Shown piece after piece: positions 24,044 to 32,656 of a DNA stretch of 64,000 nucleotides. Within the stretch, counting starts at the first letter, position 1; the number at the start of each line of letters is the position of its first letter. Origin of the DNA: a virus. The stretch covers positions 1-64,000 of the IMG/VR virus record IMGVR_UViG_3300010371_000030. One strand, 5' to 3'. A model generated the notes under the pieces. It made no database searches, had not been told where the DNA came from, and was given only the letters and a program-made list of their open reading frames with translations. A program made the translations under genes and the position numbers.

Positions 24044-25058
24044 CTTGCACCTCGGCCGTATGCTTCCGCTTGGCGAGCGCCTTGTTGAGCTCGCCATACC
24101 AAGGCAAGTAGTCCGACACCTGTTTCCAGTGGCCAGCGACGCCGATGACTTCGCCCGTCCTGTGGTTGAACCGTCCCTCCAGCAGGAGCGTCGCTTGGCG
24201 CTCATCATCGAGCCGCAGGTGCACGATGGAGCCCCATTCGTAGTGCTCGATGATCCTGTGGATGTCGCCGTCCGACGTCGCATCGACAGCGGCACAAGGG
24301 CGTGCGTCCAGCTGTCGAGCGTCGATGAGCGTCTGGATGAACAGGACGTCGGCGGCCATGTCGCTCTTATACACCATCGGCCAGCGCCCGTCGCGCATCG
24401 ACGCCTCGATGATGTCGATGTATTCGGACTCCTCCAGGATGATGGTGAACAGTCGCTTGATCTTGTGTACAGACCAGTCGATCTCATTCTTGTTCAGCCC
24501 GAGGAAGCCACCGATGGCGTCGATGGTCGGACTCTCAATGCCCCTGTTCCTCATGTAGATCAGGAACGCTTCCGAGGGCTGCGATTGGCACTCGAACACG
24601 TCACGCTCCCGGCCAGACAGGGACATCATCAGCCGGAGGCGGAGCAGCCGGATGCGCTCGTCTGCTTCCGCGTGGAGGTACTCCGACTCTGGGCAGCCCT
24701 CGTCAGGCGGGTCAAGCAGAGGGTGCGACTCCATCGACTCCACGCTGTAGCGCAGCAGACGCTCGGAGCCGTCGGGAGACGTCACCACCACGTGCGGAGC
24801 CCTCATCTGCGCCGTCGCTGCGTACATCAGCCCGCACATCGCGTTCCTGATCACCCTTCGGGCGTAGGCTTTGATGCCGCCGCGGCTCTTGGCGTAATCG
24901 TAGTGCGGGAGCGACATCAGCAGAGCGATGCGCGCTTCCTGCTCAGCATCATCTCTGTCAACACCGAGCGCGCGGTGGAAGCGCTCCGACTCATCGCGGA
25001 TGACCCCCTCCACGTGCGGTACCAGCTCTTGGTACAGAGTGTCAAATGTAACGTTCAT
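24036..25058 (-). CDS. Divergent phage sigma-70-like transcription factor
   Basis: A 340-aa protein. Residues about 30-80 (DDAEQEARIALLMSLPHYD, then AYARRVIRNAM) match the region-2 pattern of sigma-70 proteins: an acidic DxxQEARI helix and an arginine-rich recognition helix. A second block (LMMSLSGRERDVFE, then IGGFLGLNKNEIDWSVHKIK) looks like region 4 with its helix-turn-helix. The C-terminal 110 residues are an extra domain. Start and upstream stop overlap as TGATG at 25056-25060. It probably redirects host RNA polymerase to phage promoters. The call is by pattern only. Confidence 0.66.
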   Translation of the reverse strand: MNVTFDTLYQELVPHVEGVIRDESERFHRALGVDRDDAEQEARIALLMSLPHYDYAKSRGGIKAYARRVIRNAMCGLMYAATAQMRAPHVVVTSPDGSERLLRYSVESMESHPLLDPPDEGCPESEYLHAEADERIRLLRLRLMMSLSGRERDVFECQSQPSEAFLIYMRNRGIESPTIDAIGGFLGLNKNEIDWSVHKIKRLFTIILEESEYIDIIEASMRDGRWPMVYKSDMAADVLFIQTLIDARQLDARPCAAVDATSDGDIHRIIEHYEWGSIVHLRLDDERQATLLLEGRFNHRTGEVIGVAGHWKQVSDYLPWYGELNKALAKRKHTAEVQDG

Positions 25059-27778
25059 CACGCTGCCCTCACGACCAGACGCTGCCCGAGCGCCGCGAAC
25101 AGCGTAGGGGCGAGCTTGTTCAGGTCCCTGATGATGATGTTCTTGGCGCCTGTGCGCTCGTTGTAGTAACTCCGGGGCGCCTCGGTCCCTGCGCCGATGC
25201 CCCACACCTCGATGCCAGCAGAGGTGATGGTGGAGACCGTCTGGATCAGATGCCGCTCCAACGTCGACCGGCTGATGCCTGGATGGCAAGGCTGGCCGTC
25301 CGAGATGACCACGAGGATGCGCCGCGCCTCGCGCCGCCCGGCGACACGACGGGCGGCGGCCATGACCGCCTCGCCATCGGCGTTCTGCTCGTAACCATGG
25401 ATGGCGACGAAGCGGTCACGGCACTGGGACAGGCGCTCATTCCAACCCTTGAAGATGGGGAACACCAGCGGCGCTCGGGACACATAGCCCTCGGGCGCTC
25501 GCTCCCAATCGCCGCCCGTCGGATGCGGGCGAGACTCGTGGTTGTAGAAACCGATGATCTCATACGGCACGCGGATGGCTTCCCACGCCTCGGCCAGCGC
25601 GATGGCGGTGCGCTTGGCGTAGTACGCGCAGCACTGGGAGTTGACGCGCGGATCACCGATGGGGTCAGACGGGCCCATCGAGCCGCTGAGGTCAATAAGC
25701 ACCTCGATGGCCGTGTCAATGGCCATCTTCTTGGAGATGTCCGTGAACACGTTCCGGTCGCCCATCCGGACGTTGGCGAGCGCATCGTCATCGAGGCGCC
25801 CAGCGTCGAGTCCGGGCAGAACGCGCCGCCGCGTCATCGTCTGGAGCTGCGACTGCTGCTTGCCCCGAAGCGCTCCGATCTGCGAGCTGACGTCGTCGTA
25901 CGCCTTGCTGTAGTTGTCCAGCGCCTTGTTCTTGTCCGCACAGTACGGCGATGACGCCTGCTCGAATCGGTCCAGCTTCTGTGCCTCGGGATTGGGAACG
26001 TAGCGATGGTGCCGGTCCACATCCTCCTGGATAGTCCGCTCCATCTCTTCCTTGGCGATGTCAAACAGATCATCCGTGGTGACGTCGTCGCCCAGCGCGT
26101 GCTCCGCCTCGGGCGCCAGCTCCAGACGCGGGATGTCCAGCGCGTCATCGCCCGTTCCAGGCGCCTCGCTCGCTTCGCCCGGCTCCATCGGCATGTCCAC
26201 GTCGCCATCGGGTCCATCCGGCTCACCTTCGGACGCCTCGGGATCGCTCGCCCCTTCCTCGCCCTCGCCCGGCTCGCCCGCGGACATCTCCGCTCCACCT
26301 TCCGTGCCTTCGCCGTCCGCCTCCATCGCATCGCCCATCTCAGGGTCGCGCACGTCGTCGGCGGCAGCTTCCTCACTGTCCCCGTCGCCTTCGGGCTCGC
26401 CATCCTCGCTCGGCTCCGGCTCCGCCTCGGCAGGTTCGCCTTCCGTGCTCTCCTCGCCATCTGCGGGCTGGTCCTCGCCTTCGATGGCCTCCGGCTCCTC
26501 GCTCATCTCCGACGGCTCGCCTGCCTCTTCGCCCTCGGCCGGCTCGGAATCTTCGCCCGGCTCCGGCTCACCCTCGGCCGGTTGCTCGTCGCTGTCACCG
26601 TCTTGCTCACCTTGGACAGCTTCCCCCTCCTCACCATCCCCCGGTCCATCGGCATCGTCGCTCGTTGCTTCGCTGCCATCGTCTGCGTCAGCGTCGCCAT
26701 CGGCGCCTTCCGTGTCCTCATCGGCAGCCTCATCGCTGCCTTCGGCCGGCTCCTCGGAGGCTTCCGGGGCGCCCTCGGCCGACTCATCGCCGGTCTCAGC
26801 ATCCGCATCGCCCTCGGGCTCCGCGGTCTCCTCGCTGACAGACTCGCCATCCGAGTCATCCCCGCCGTCACTGCCTTCGGACGCCTCAACAGCCTCCTCG
26901 GCCGGCTCCTCGCCCTCACCATCGGCTTGTACGGCGTCACCGTCGGGCGTCTCCATCTCCTCGCCGGACGCCTCGGGCTCGCCATCCTCGCTCGGCTCCG
27001 GCTCGCCTTCATCGCGGCCATCGTCGGATTCCGGCGATGCCGGAGGCTCCTCGGACTCCGGTGCCGCTTCCGGCTCGGGCGGCGGTGCGGGCTTCTCTGC
27101 CTCTTCCTTCGCCGCCTTGGCCGCCTCCGACACCTTGTCGAAGGTACGCCGGGCGAGCGCTTCGCAGTCCTGGACCCACAACGCCTTCGCCACATCGGCG
27201 ATCTCATCGGCGACCAGATCCACGTACGGCTGAACGTCCGAGCGGACCCAGCCGACGTCCAAGCCGTCGGCGCGGCAAATGATCGCACAACCCAGCTCCA
27301 TCCAGAAGCTAGTGCGCGACTTCTCCTTGGCCGTCCGAGCCCGGAACGCCTGGATGAGCTCCACGTTCTTGGCAGCCAGGTTCTCGCCCATGCCAGGGTA
27401 GCGCGCGCCGTACTTGCGCTCAATCCGGATGTCCTCGTAAGCATTCGTCAGCATCGAGACGATGCGCGCCATCCGCGTGTTCGGCGAGCGGATGCGCTTG
27501 AGCGCGCTGATGGGCGTCTCGCGTCCGACTTCCTCGTGCGCTCGCTCCTCCATCACGTGCGACAGCTCGTGGTCGAGATGCCCATGAAGCTTCTGGCGCT
27601 TGTCCTCGGGCAGATGGTCGGCCGTGAACGGGATCCAGATGCGCTTGCCGTCTGTCTGGCACTTCATGCCGCTGGGGATGATCTCGACGTTCCAGTTGCC
27701 CGACATGACACGGGCAATCTTCCCGAAGGGACCGGCGAGGCCCAGCAGCTCGGGCGCGATGGTAGTGGAGCGAGACAT
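25058..27778 (-). CDS. CobT-like VWA-domain protein with very long acidic linker
   Basis: A 906-aa protein in three parts. Residues 1-225 are a globular domain containing an HLDHELSHV motif, a possible metal site. Residues about 230-560 are almost wholly Glu/Asp/Ala/Ser/Pro/Gly repeats. The C-terminus (about 690-906) is a von Willebrand A domain with an intact MIDAS: DLSGSMG at 696-702 and SDGQP near 826. This layout matches CobT-type proteins, which pair with a CobS/MoxR AAA+ ATPase. That partner is the gene immediately upstream (27781-28935). In cellular systems such pairs insert metals or remodel complexes; the phage role is not known to me. Confidence 0.85.
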   Translation of the reverse strand: MSRSTTIAPELLGLAGPFGKIARVMSGNWNVEIIPSGMKCQTDGKRIWIPFTADHLPEDKRQKLHGHLDHELSHVMEERAHEEVGRETPISALKRIRSPNTRMARIVSMLTNAYEDIRIERKYGARYPGMGENLAAKNVELIQAFRARTAKEKSRTSFWMELGCAIICRADGLDVGWVRSDVQPYVDLVADEIADVAKALWVQDCEALARRTFDKVSEAAKAAKEEAEKPAPPPEPEAAPESEEPPASPESDDGRDEGEPEPSEDGEPEASGEEMETPDGDAVQADGEGEEPAEEAVEASEGSDGGDDSDGESVSEETAEPEGDADAETGDESAEGAPEASEEPAEGSDEAADEDTEGADGDADADDGSEATSDDADGPGDGEEGEAVQGEQDGDSDEQPAEGEPEPGEDSEPAEGEEAGEPSEMSEEPEAIEGEDQPADGEESTEGEPAEAEPEPSEDGEPEGDGDSEEAAADDVRDPEMGDAMEADGEGTEGGAEMSAGEPGEGEEGASDPEASEGEPDGPDGDVDMPMEPGEASEAPGTGDDALDIPRLELAPEAEHALGDDVTTDDLFDIAKEEMERTIQEDVDRHHRYVPNPEAQKLDRFEQASSPYCADKNKALDNYSKAYDDVSSQIGALRGKQQSQLQTMTRRRVLPGLDAGRLDDDALANVRMGDRNVFTDISKKMAIDTAIEVLIDLSGSMGPSDPIGDPRVNSQCCAYYAKRTAIALAEAWEAIRVPYEIIGFYNHESRPHPTGGDWERAPEGYVSRAPLVFPIFKGWNERLSQCRDRFVAIHGYEQNADGEAVMAAARRVAGRREARRILVVISDGQPCHPGISRSTLERHLIQTVSTITSAGIEVWGIGAGTEAPRSYYNERTGAKNIIIRDLNKLAPTLFAALGQRLVVRAA

Positions 27779-27780
27779 GT

Positions 27781-28935
27781 TCAGACCGTCCCTCCAAAGT
27801 GACGCTGGATGATCGCCGCGATGGCCTTGGAGTCATCATCCGGTAGCTTGTTGAGGATAGTGATCTTGGCGGCACGGCTAACATTGGAGAAGCGGACCGC
27901 CTTGCGCGCCCAAGCGATGAGGCGCCGAGGCGAGAGAGACACCATCGTCTGCTGGTTACGTTGCGCCTCGCGCACCTTCATCGCCACCTGGACCATCTGC
28001 TCGGCCCACGACTGTCGAAGCCCTGGTGCCTTGGACATCAGGATCTTCTGTTCCGCATCGGGCTCGGGATAGTCCATCCGGATGACGGTCTGAAACCGAT
28101 CCAGCAGCGCCTCGTTCATCGGCCCCGTTCCAGCGTACAGGCCGGAGTCGTCGCCGTAGCCGAGCGTGTTGGCCGTGGCGATGAAGCGGAAGTGCTCATG
28201 GAACGACACCTCGGTGCCGCCCGCCCGATCCATCAGCATCAGCTGGCGATGCTCCTCCAGCACAGGATGTAGAACGAAGGTGACCGTGGGTGGCGCGGCG
28301 TCGAATTCGTCAGCCAGGAACCAGTGCCCGCGTTGCGCCGAGTCCGGCAGCGGACCGTCGGTCCAGGAAGTGATCGCCTGTCCGCTCGCTTCGTCCACGC
28401 GCAGGTCCTTGCCTCCCACGAGGCTTCCGAGCCGCATCTCACCGTTGAAGGGACAGCGTCGGAGCGGCTGATCCACGATGGCCGCCAACTCGCGCACGAG
28501 GGTGGTCTTGCCGAGACCGGGCGGCCCCACGATCAGGACATTCTCCTTGTCCTGGACCGCCAACGCCAGCTCCTCCAGCGCCGCCGTTTCGTTGGGACCC
28601 ATCTCCCACTGCTCGTCGTGGATGGGGATGTATGCCCTGTCGTATCCGTCCAGATCCTCACGCCGCGCAAGCGTCGCGACGCCGAACTTGAAGACGTTCC
28701 CAGGAGAGGCCACGGCCACGGGCGTCTCAACGTCCGGCGCGGAGGCGGCCTTGGCGTTGGCCTTGCCCGTCTCGGAAGCGAGCGGAGCACCAGGGTACTT
28801 CTTCAAGTACGCCCTGGTGTTCATCTTGTGGACGGAGGACAAGTGCGCGTCCAGGCGGTGGTACCACAAGTTACACTCGCGGCACTGGACCTTCTCTCGC
28901 CCGGCGCTGTCCCGTCTGTCGTGTGCGTCGCCCAT
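27781..28935 (-). CDS. CobS/MoxR-like AAA+ ATPase with N-terminal MucR-like zinc finger
   Basis: A 384-aa ATPase. Residues 18-36 form a C2H2 finger (C18, C21, H31, H36) followed by NTRAYLKKYPGAPL, the pattern of MucR/Ros-type domains. The AAA+ core has Walker A GPPGLGKT at 137-144, Walker B FLADE, and a sensor-1-like ATANT. The pairing with the VWA gene directly downstream, 2 nt away, is that of CobS-CobT. A cobS-like gene is known in cyanophages, but here the full pair is present. It could remodel a protein complex or help insert a metal. Confidence 0.88.
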   Translation of the reverse strand: MGDAHDRRDSAGREKVQCRECNLWYHRLDAHLSSVHKMNTRAYLKKYPGAPLASETGKANAKAASAPDVETPVAVASPGNVFKFGVATLARREDLDGYDRAYIPIHDEQWEMGPNETAALEELALAVQDKENVLIVGPPGLGKTTLVRELAAIVDQPLRRCPFNGEMRLGSLVGGKDLRVDEASGQAITSWTDGPLPDSAQRGHWFLADEFDAAPPTVTFVLHPVLEEHRQLMLMDRAGGTEVSFHEHFRFIATANTLGYGDDSGLYAGTGPMNEALLDRFQTVIRMDYPEPDAEQKILMSKAPGLRQSWAEQMVQVAMKVREAQRNQQTMVSLSPRRLIAWARKAVRFSNVSRAAKITILNKLPDDDSKAIAAIIQRHFGGTV

Positions 28936-28946
28936 CGTCTGTCTCC

Positions 28947-29060
28947 TCAGTGTTTCTCGTTGTCGCTTGCCATCCGTCCGTCAACGAAGGGCGAGCAGGG
29001 AGCCGATAGCTTAACCGCTACTTGGGCATCCAGGAAGAGTTTTTTTGTCCAAGCACCCAT
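28947..29060 (-). CDS. Possible 37-aa small protein between primase and AAA+ gene
   Basis: A short frame (MGAWTKKLFLDAQVAVKL...) fills the 132-nt gap between primase and the AAA+ gene. Its ATG at 29060 has TGAGGA 5 nt upstream, overlapping the primase stop, and its own stop again forms TGAGGAGA ahead of the next ATG. These well-placed ribosome-binding sites are the only support. The peptide has no recognisable motif and could be an untranslated spacer. Confidence 0.35.
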   Translation of the reverse strand: MGAWTKKLFLDAQVAVKLSAPCSPFVDGRMASDNEKH

Positions 29061-29067
29061 GGCGTCC

Positions 29068-30189
29068 TCAAGACCACCTGGAAGCGCCAGCCCGTTTGGC
29101 GGCTGCCAACTTCGCTTGGAGCCGGGGAAGGCGCGCCCCAGTCCAACGCTTGGCGTTGTCGATGGCGGCATACGCTTCCTTGGTGGTGCTGTTACCAGGG
29201 TCCAACTTGCCTCTGTCGTCAGACCCATCGATGGGAGCGAGCAAGGCGATGTAGACATCCGTGAAGTGGACCGCCAAACGCGTCGCGACCTTGATCGGCG
29301 CTTCCATCTCTTCGGGGTCCAGCATCACGGTCATCGATGTACTCGACGGCAACGACATGAGCATAGACATCTGCTCGTCGTGAAGCTCCTTGCCGCCGAG
29401 AGAGAGCGCGCTGATGGAGTGCTGATACAGCTTCACCGCGTCCAGCGGACCTTCGCACAGAACGACATCGCCAGTGAGCCGGGCCAGGTTCCAGCCGATG
29501 AGCAACCGTCGGAAGTCCGTGCCGGTCGGGTTGAGGTACTTCGGGATCTGGTCGCCAAGCATATCACGAGCCGTGTGGCTTCGTCCGTTGGGACACTCCA
29601 CCGGGATGACGAGGCGCCCCGAGTAGCGCCGTGCGCAGAGTGGCGTGCATTTCTCGCCTTCCCATCCAGGGCAGCCCCTGGAATGCTTGGATCCTTTGGC
29701 TACGAATCCCATGCCCCAAGCACGAGCGGTCGCGCTCTTGATCCCGCGCTCCTTCAGGTACGCGGGCAGCTGCCATACGTCCTTGCCCGCTTTGCTGGCG
29801 TAGCAGGGCCGGAAACCGTCCGGCAGAGCGTCGTCCACGAAGGTGACTTCTGCCACCTCCTGCCCAGCGTGCGGGCGGAGCGCTTGGAGCCGCTCCCGAA
29901 GGCTGACGCTGGTCTCGCGTCGCCGCATCTCCACCGACTGACGGAAGATGAAGCCGTTGGCCTCCGCCTCTGAGATGTCCTCGATGATCGCGATGAGACC
30001 GGCGATACGGCGACCGGCGAGCCCGCACTTGTTGCAGAGATACGCTCCGCTGTCCGTGTTTGCATAGAATCCACCATACCGACGGCACGATGGAGAAGGG
30101 CACACGCCGGTGACCTCCGAGCCGGCCGACGGCCGGAAGCGTTCCAGGTGCTCCTCCATGTAAGCACGGATGTCGAAGCGTCGCGACAC
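29068..30189 (-). CDS. dnaG: DnaG-like primase (zinc finger plus TOPRIM)
   Basis: A 373-aa primase. The N-terminal zinc module has CPSPSC and CNKCG about 20 residues apart, set in a GGFYANTDSGAYLC context typical of phage primases. The TOPRIM part shows VVLCEGPLDAVKLYQ at about 240-255 with the catalytic Glu and then MTVMLDPEE with an acidic pair. It is shorter than cellular DnaG and lacks a recognisable C-terminal helicase-binding domain. The start is GTG at 30189, directly after the upstream stop. The DnaB-like helicase gene is nearby, as expected for a replisome operon. Confidence 0.86.
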   Translation of the reverse strand: MSRRFDIRAYMEEHLERFRPSAGSEVTGVCPSPSCRRYGGFYANTDSGAYLCNKCGLAGRRIAGLIAIIEDISEAEANGFIFRQSVEMRRRETSVSLRERLQALRPHAGQEVAEVTFVDDALPDGFRPCYASKAGKDVWQLPAYLKERGIKSATARAWGMGFVAKGSKHSRGCPGWEGEKCTPLCARRYSGRLVIPVECPNGRSHTARDMLGDQIPKYLNPTGTDFRRLLIGWNLARLTGDVVLCEGPLDAVKLYQHSISALSLGGKELHDEQMSMLMSLPSSTSMTVMLDPEEMEAPIKVATRLAVHFTDVYIALLAPIDGSDDRGKLDPGNSTTKEAYAAIDNAKRWTGARLPRLQAKLAAAKRAGASRWS

Positions 30190-30471
30190 TTACACCCCCA
30201 CCGGGCGCGGAATCTCACGCACCTTGCAGCCCATCCTGATCAGCTCGCCCGTCGCCTTGGACCAGTCGGAATCTTCCACCGCACACTCACACGTGAACGT
30301 GTACTGGTACGTGTAGATGCTGGTACGCTCGATGCTGATCGTGGTACGCAGGAACTTTGGATCGCCATAGACCATGTTGGAGATAGCGCCCATGACTACC
30401 TTCTGTAGCGCTTCGCCCTGGCCAACGGCAATCTCTTTGCTGTTCTCCACGATCATGTAACGTAGTTTCAT
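30190..30471 (-). CDS. Hypothetical protein, 93 aa
   Basis: A small protein of mixed alpha/beta character with one CEC pair near residue 60 and many aromatic residues (YTYQYTFTC). It overlaps the methyltransferase stop by 4 nt (ATGA type) and ends directly before the primase GTG. I recognise no family. Its conserved-looking operon position between methyltransferase and primase suggests a replication accessory role, without direct evidence. Confidence 0.62.
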   Translation of the reverse strand: MKLRYMIVENSKEIAVGQGEALQKVVMGAISNMVYGDPKFLRTTISIERTSIYTYQYTFTCECAVEDSDWSKATGELIRMGCKVREIPRPVGV

Positions 30472-31220
30472 GCTGCCATCCCTTCCACAAGCCGAGCGTC
30501 ATCCAGTTCCTTCCAGCAGCGCGCTCGGCTACGCGCCACGGCATCCTCGACCACATCGAAGCCCAACCACAACCGACCGGACGCCAGCGCCGCCTCGCCG
30601 GAGGCGCCCGAGCCCGCGAACGGGTCCAGAACTAGCTCGCCCGGCTGGGTGGAGTTCAGGATCAACCGCTCGAATACTTCGGCCGGTTTCTCAGTTGGAT
30701 ACAAGTCCTTGCCTTGAAGCCTCTTACACTCGATGACGTTCGGCCACCCTAGCTCGTTGAGACGCCGCTTGCCCTTCTCCAGGAACAAGATGAACTCGGT
30801 GCGCTTCCTCCAATGGTAGCCCATCCCGATGGTCTTCTTATCCCAGATGAGCCGGTCCCACACCTTGAAACCCACCGCTTTGGCCATTGGCTTGACGATG
30901 TCGCTCGTCTCATCGTCGCACAGAATGTAAGCGTGTCGGTCGCGCCGGAGTACACGATACATCTGCGCCAGCAGCTCCGGGAAGCGCTCGTTGGCGAAGA
31001 TTGGAAACCAGTCGTTGGACGACATCTTGGAGTGCGACAGACGCGTAGTCGTGCCCGAGGCTCGGTGCTTCTCCAGCGATTCGTAGGCTGGATCCGTCGC
31101 CACCAAGTCGACGCTCTGGGCGGGCATCGCCGCCAGCATATCCACGGCATCGCGGCGGAGCACCGCAAACCCATCGCGGCTCACGACGTCCATGGCAACG
31201 CTGTAGTCAGCGACGCTCAT
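30468..31220 (-). CDS. DNA methyltransferase (beta-class amino-MTase)
   Basis: A 250-aa enzyme that transfers a methyl group from SAM to an exocyclic amino group in DNA. Motif IV is DPAY at 43-46 (most relatives have DPPY or SPPY), and the SAM-binding motif I is DPFAGSG at about 199-205. The order IV before I is that of the beta class. The LYPTEKP segment is typical of this class. No restriction enzyme gene is nearby, so it is probably an orphan enzyme for anti-restriction or for marking DNA. Target sequence unknown; Ala in the second position of motif IV may alter activity. Confidence 0.88.
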   Translation of the reverse strand: MSVADYSVAMDVVSRDGFAVLRRDAVDMLAAMPAQSVDLVATDPAYESLEKHRASGTTTRLSHSKMSSNDWFPIFANERFPELLAQMYRVLRRDRHAYILCDDETSDIVKPMAKAVGFKVWDRLIWDKKTIGMGYHWRKRTEFILFLEKGKRRLNELGWPNVIECKRLQGKDLYPTEKPAEVFERLILNSTQPGELVLDPFAGSGASGEAALASGRLWLGFDVVEDAVARSRARCWKELDDARLVEGMAA

Positions 31221-32656
31221 GCCGCCTCCGCTTCCTCGTCGCCCGCGCCGGTCGCTTCCTTCATCAGCATACGTGTGAAGTCGCAGTCCAGCTTGATCTT
31301 GAGTCTCGACACGCCGTCGCGATACTTGGCGAGGAACAACTCCATCTGGCGTCGCCCCTCTTCATCGGAATCGAAACCGCTGACCTCGCCAGGCTCCTCA
31401 CCGACATCTTCATCGTCGGTCACCACCTCGACGGTCTTGTGCCGACGATGAATGTCCTTGGCATTCGGGTCGTTGATCGACAGGATGATGTCCGCGATGC
31501 GCGCCTTGTCGTAGCTTTCGCTGGTGGCTTCTGCCGTGGCGATCTGGACGGCCCACTCCCTACCTGCGTGCACCGTCGACCACACCATAATGCCCAGCTC
31601 CTCAGCCAGCTCCTTCAGGTCCCAATACACCGCCGCCTGCTGAAGCCGGAAGCTGTCCAGCGACTGGTCGACCGACTTGAGGTGATCGCCCGAGTCCATG
31701 GTGAGGAAGTCGGGAGTGAAGTCGTACTCATCCTTGAGCTCATCGAGCGCGGCGCGGATGGTCCGGATGTCGGCGCTGCGGACGGGCATGCTCAGGATGT
31801 GGAGCATGTTGGCGTACTTCTTTGCCGCCTTCTTGTATCGCTCCTCCAGCTCGCGCAGCTCACTGGGCTTGAAGTCAAACCCTTTGAATTGGTCGTACTT
31901 CATCCCGGACCACCGAGCGTCTTGCCGGGTGGCTACCTGTCGCGCCGGCATCTCCAAGGCGAAGTACACGCCGCGATGCCCTCTGGAGATGCCAGTGTGG
32001 GTGAAGTTGGAGCCCAGAATCGACTTTCCACGGCCCGTGGTACCCATGATGAGTCCCACCTCGCCCTTCCGGCCGCCACCGCCCAACGCCTTGTCGAGGC
32101 GAGCGATGCCGGTGGGGATGACCCTGAACTCGTCGGGGTGTTCCTTCTCATACTTGCGAGCGGCCTGTCGCTCGCCAAACTCCTCACTCCATCGAATGTG
32201 CGTCCAAGTACGCTCCACGGAGACACCCCGGGAGACGCCCGCCAGCGCCTTGTCCGCGGCGTCGAGGTCATTCTTGGACAGCGCCTCCGCTCCGCGCTCC
32301 ATGGCCAGTTGTAGCGTGACGTACCGAACAAACTTGGTCAGTTGTTCGAGCGCCGCTTTGGGGCCTGCCGGCTTGGTCTTCAGGAGGCGATGGACGAAGG
32401 TGAGATGTAGCGCACGCTCCTCATCCTTCTTGAAGTCGGTCCGAGCCCGAGCGATGATGAGCTTGGCGTTTGGACGCTCCCGGTACTTGGCCCACGTCTC
32501 GGCTGTCACCTTCCATAGCCAAGCACGCTCCTTGGTCCCGAAGTGGTGCGCACTACAGATGCGCGACGCCGTGCGCAGGTACGAATCGTCACGAAGACAC
32601 TGCCCCAAGACAGCATCTTCAAACTCGGCATCGAACGTCGCTTCAGGCTCACTCAT
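31217..32656 (-). CDS. dnaB: Replicative DNA helicase (DnaB type)
   Basis: A 479-aa RecA-fold hexameric helicase. The N-terminal domain is short and helical (EDAVLGQCLRDD). The ATPase core has Walker A GTTGRGKS at about 204-211, the LEMPA segment after the first helix, Walker B FLTMDSGDHL, and a later VHAGREW where DnaB proteins have the arginine-glutamine loop. The C-terminus carries an acidic tail. Stop and next start overlap as ATGA. Together with the DnaC-like loader just upstream in the operon and the initiator carrying iterons, it forms a lambda-style initiation set. Confidence 0.93.
   Translation of the reverse strand: MSEPEATFDAEFEDAVLGQCLRDDSYLRTASRICSAHHFGTKERAWLWKVTAETWAKYRERPNAKLIIARARTDFKKDEERALHLTFVHRLLKTKPAGPKAALEQLTKFVRYVTLQLAMERGAEALSKNDLDAADKALAGVSRGVSVERTWTHIRWSEEFGERQAARKYEKEHPDEFRVIPTGIARLDKALGGGGRKGEVGLIMGTTGRGKSILGSNFTHTGISRGHRGVYFALEMPARQVATRQDARWSGMKYDQFKGFDFKPSELRELEERYKKAAKKYANMLHILSMPVRSADIRTIRAALDELKDEYDFTPDFLTMDSGDHLKSVDQSLDSFRLQQAAVYWDLKELAEELGIMVWSTVHAGREWAVQIATAEATSESYDKARIADIILSINDPNAKDIHRRHKTVEVVTDDEDVGEEPGEVSGFDSDEEGRRQMELFLAKYRDGVSRLKIKLDCDFTRMLMKEATGAGDEEAEAA

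Noticed and set aside
26006-27802. Plus-strand frames of 598 and 393 aa over the CobT-like gene
   Set aside because: They are antisense to the acidic linker and reflect its codon bias in GC-rich DNA. Composition is monotonous and no domain is visible.
28947-29258. A 103-aa gene overlapping the primase end
   Set aside because: Most of it is a shadow of the primase. Only the last 37 codons lie outside, and these were listed as a separate low-confidence small gene.
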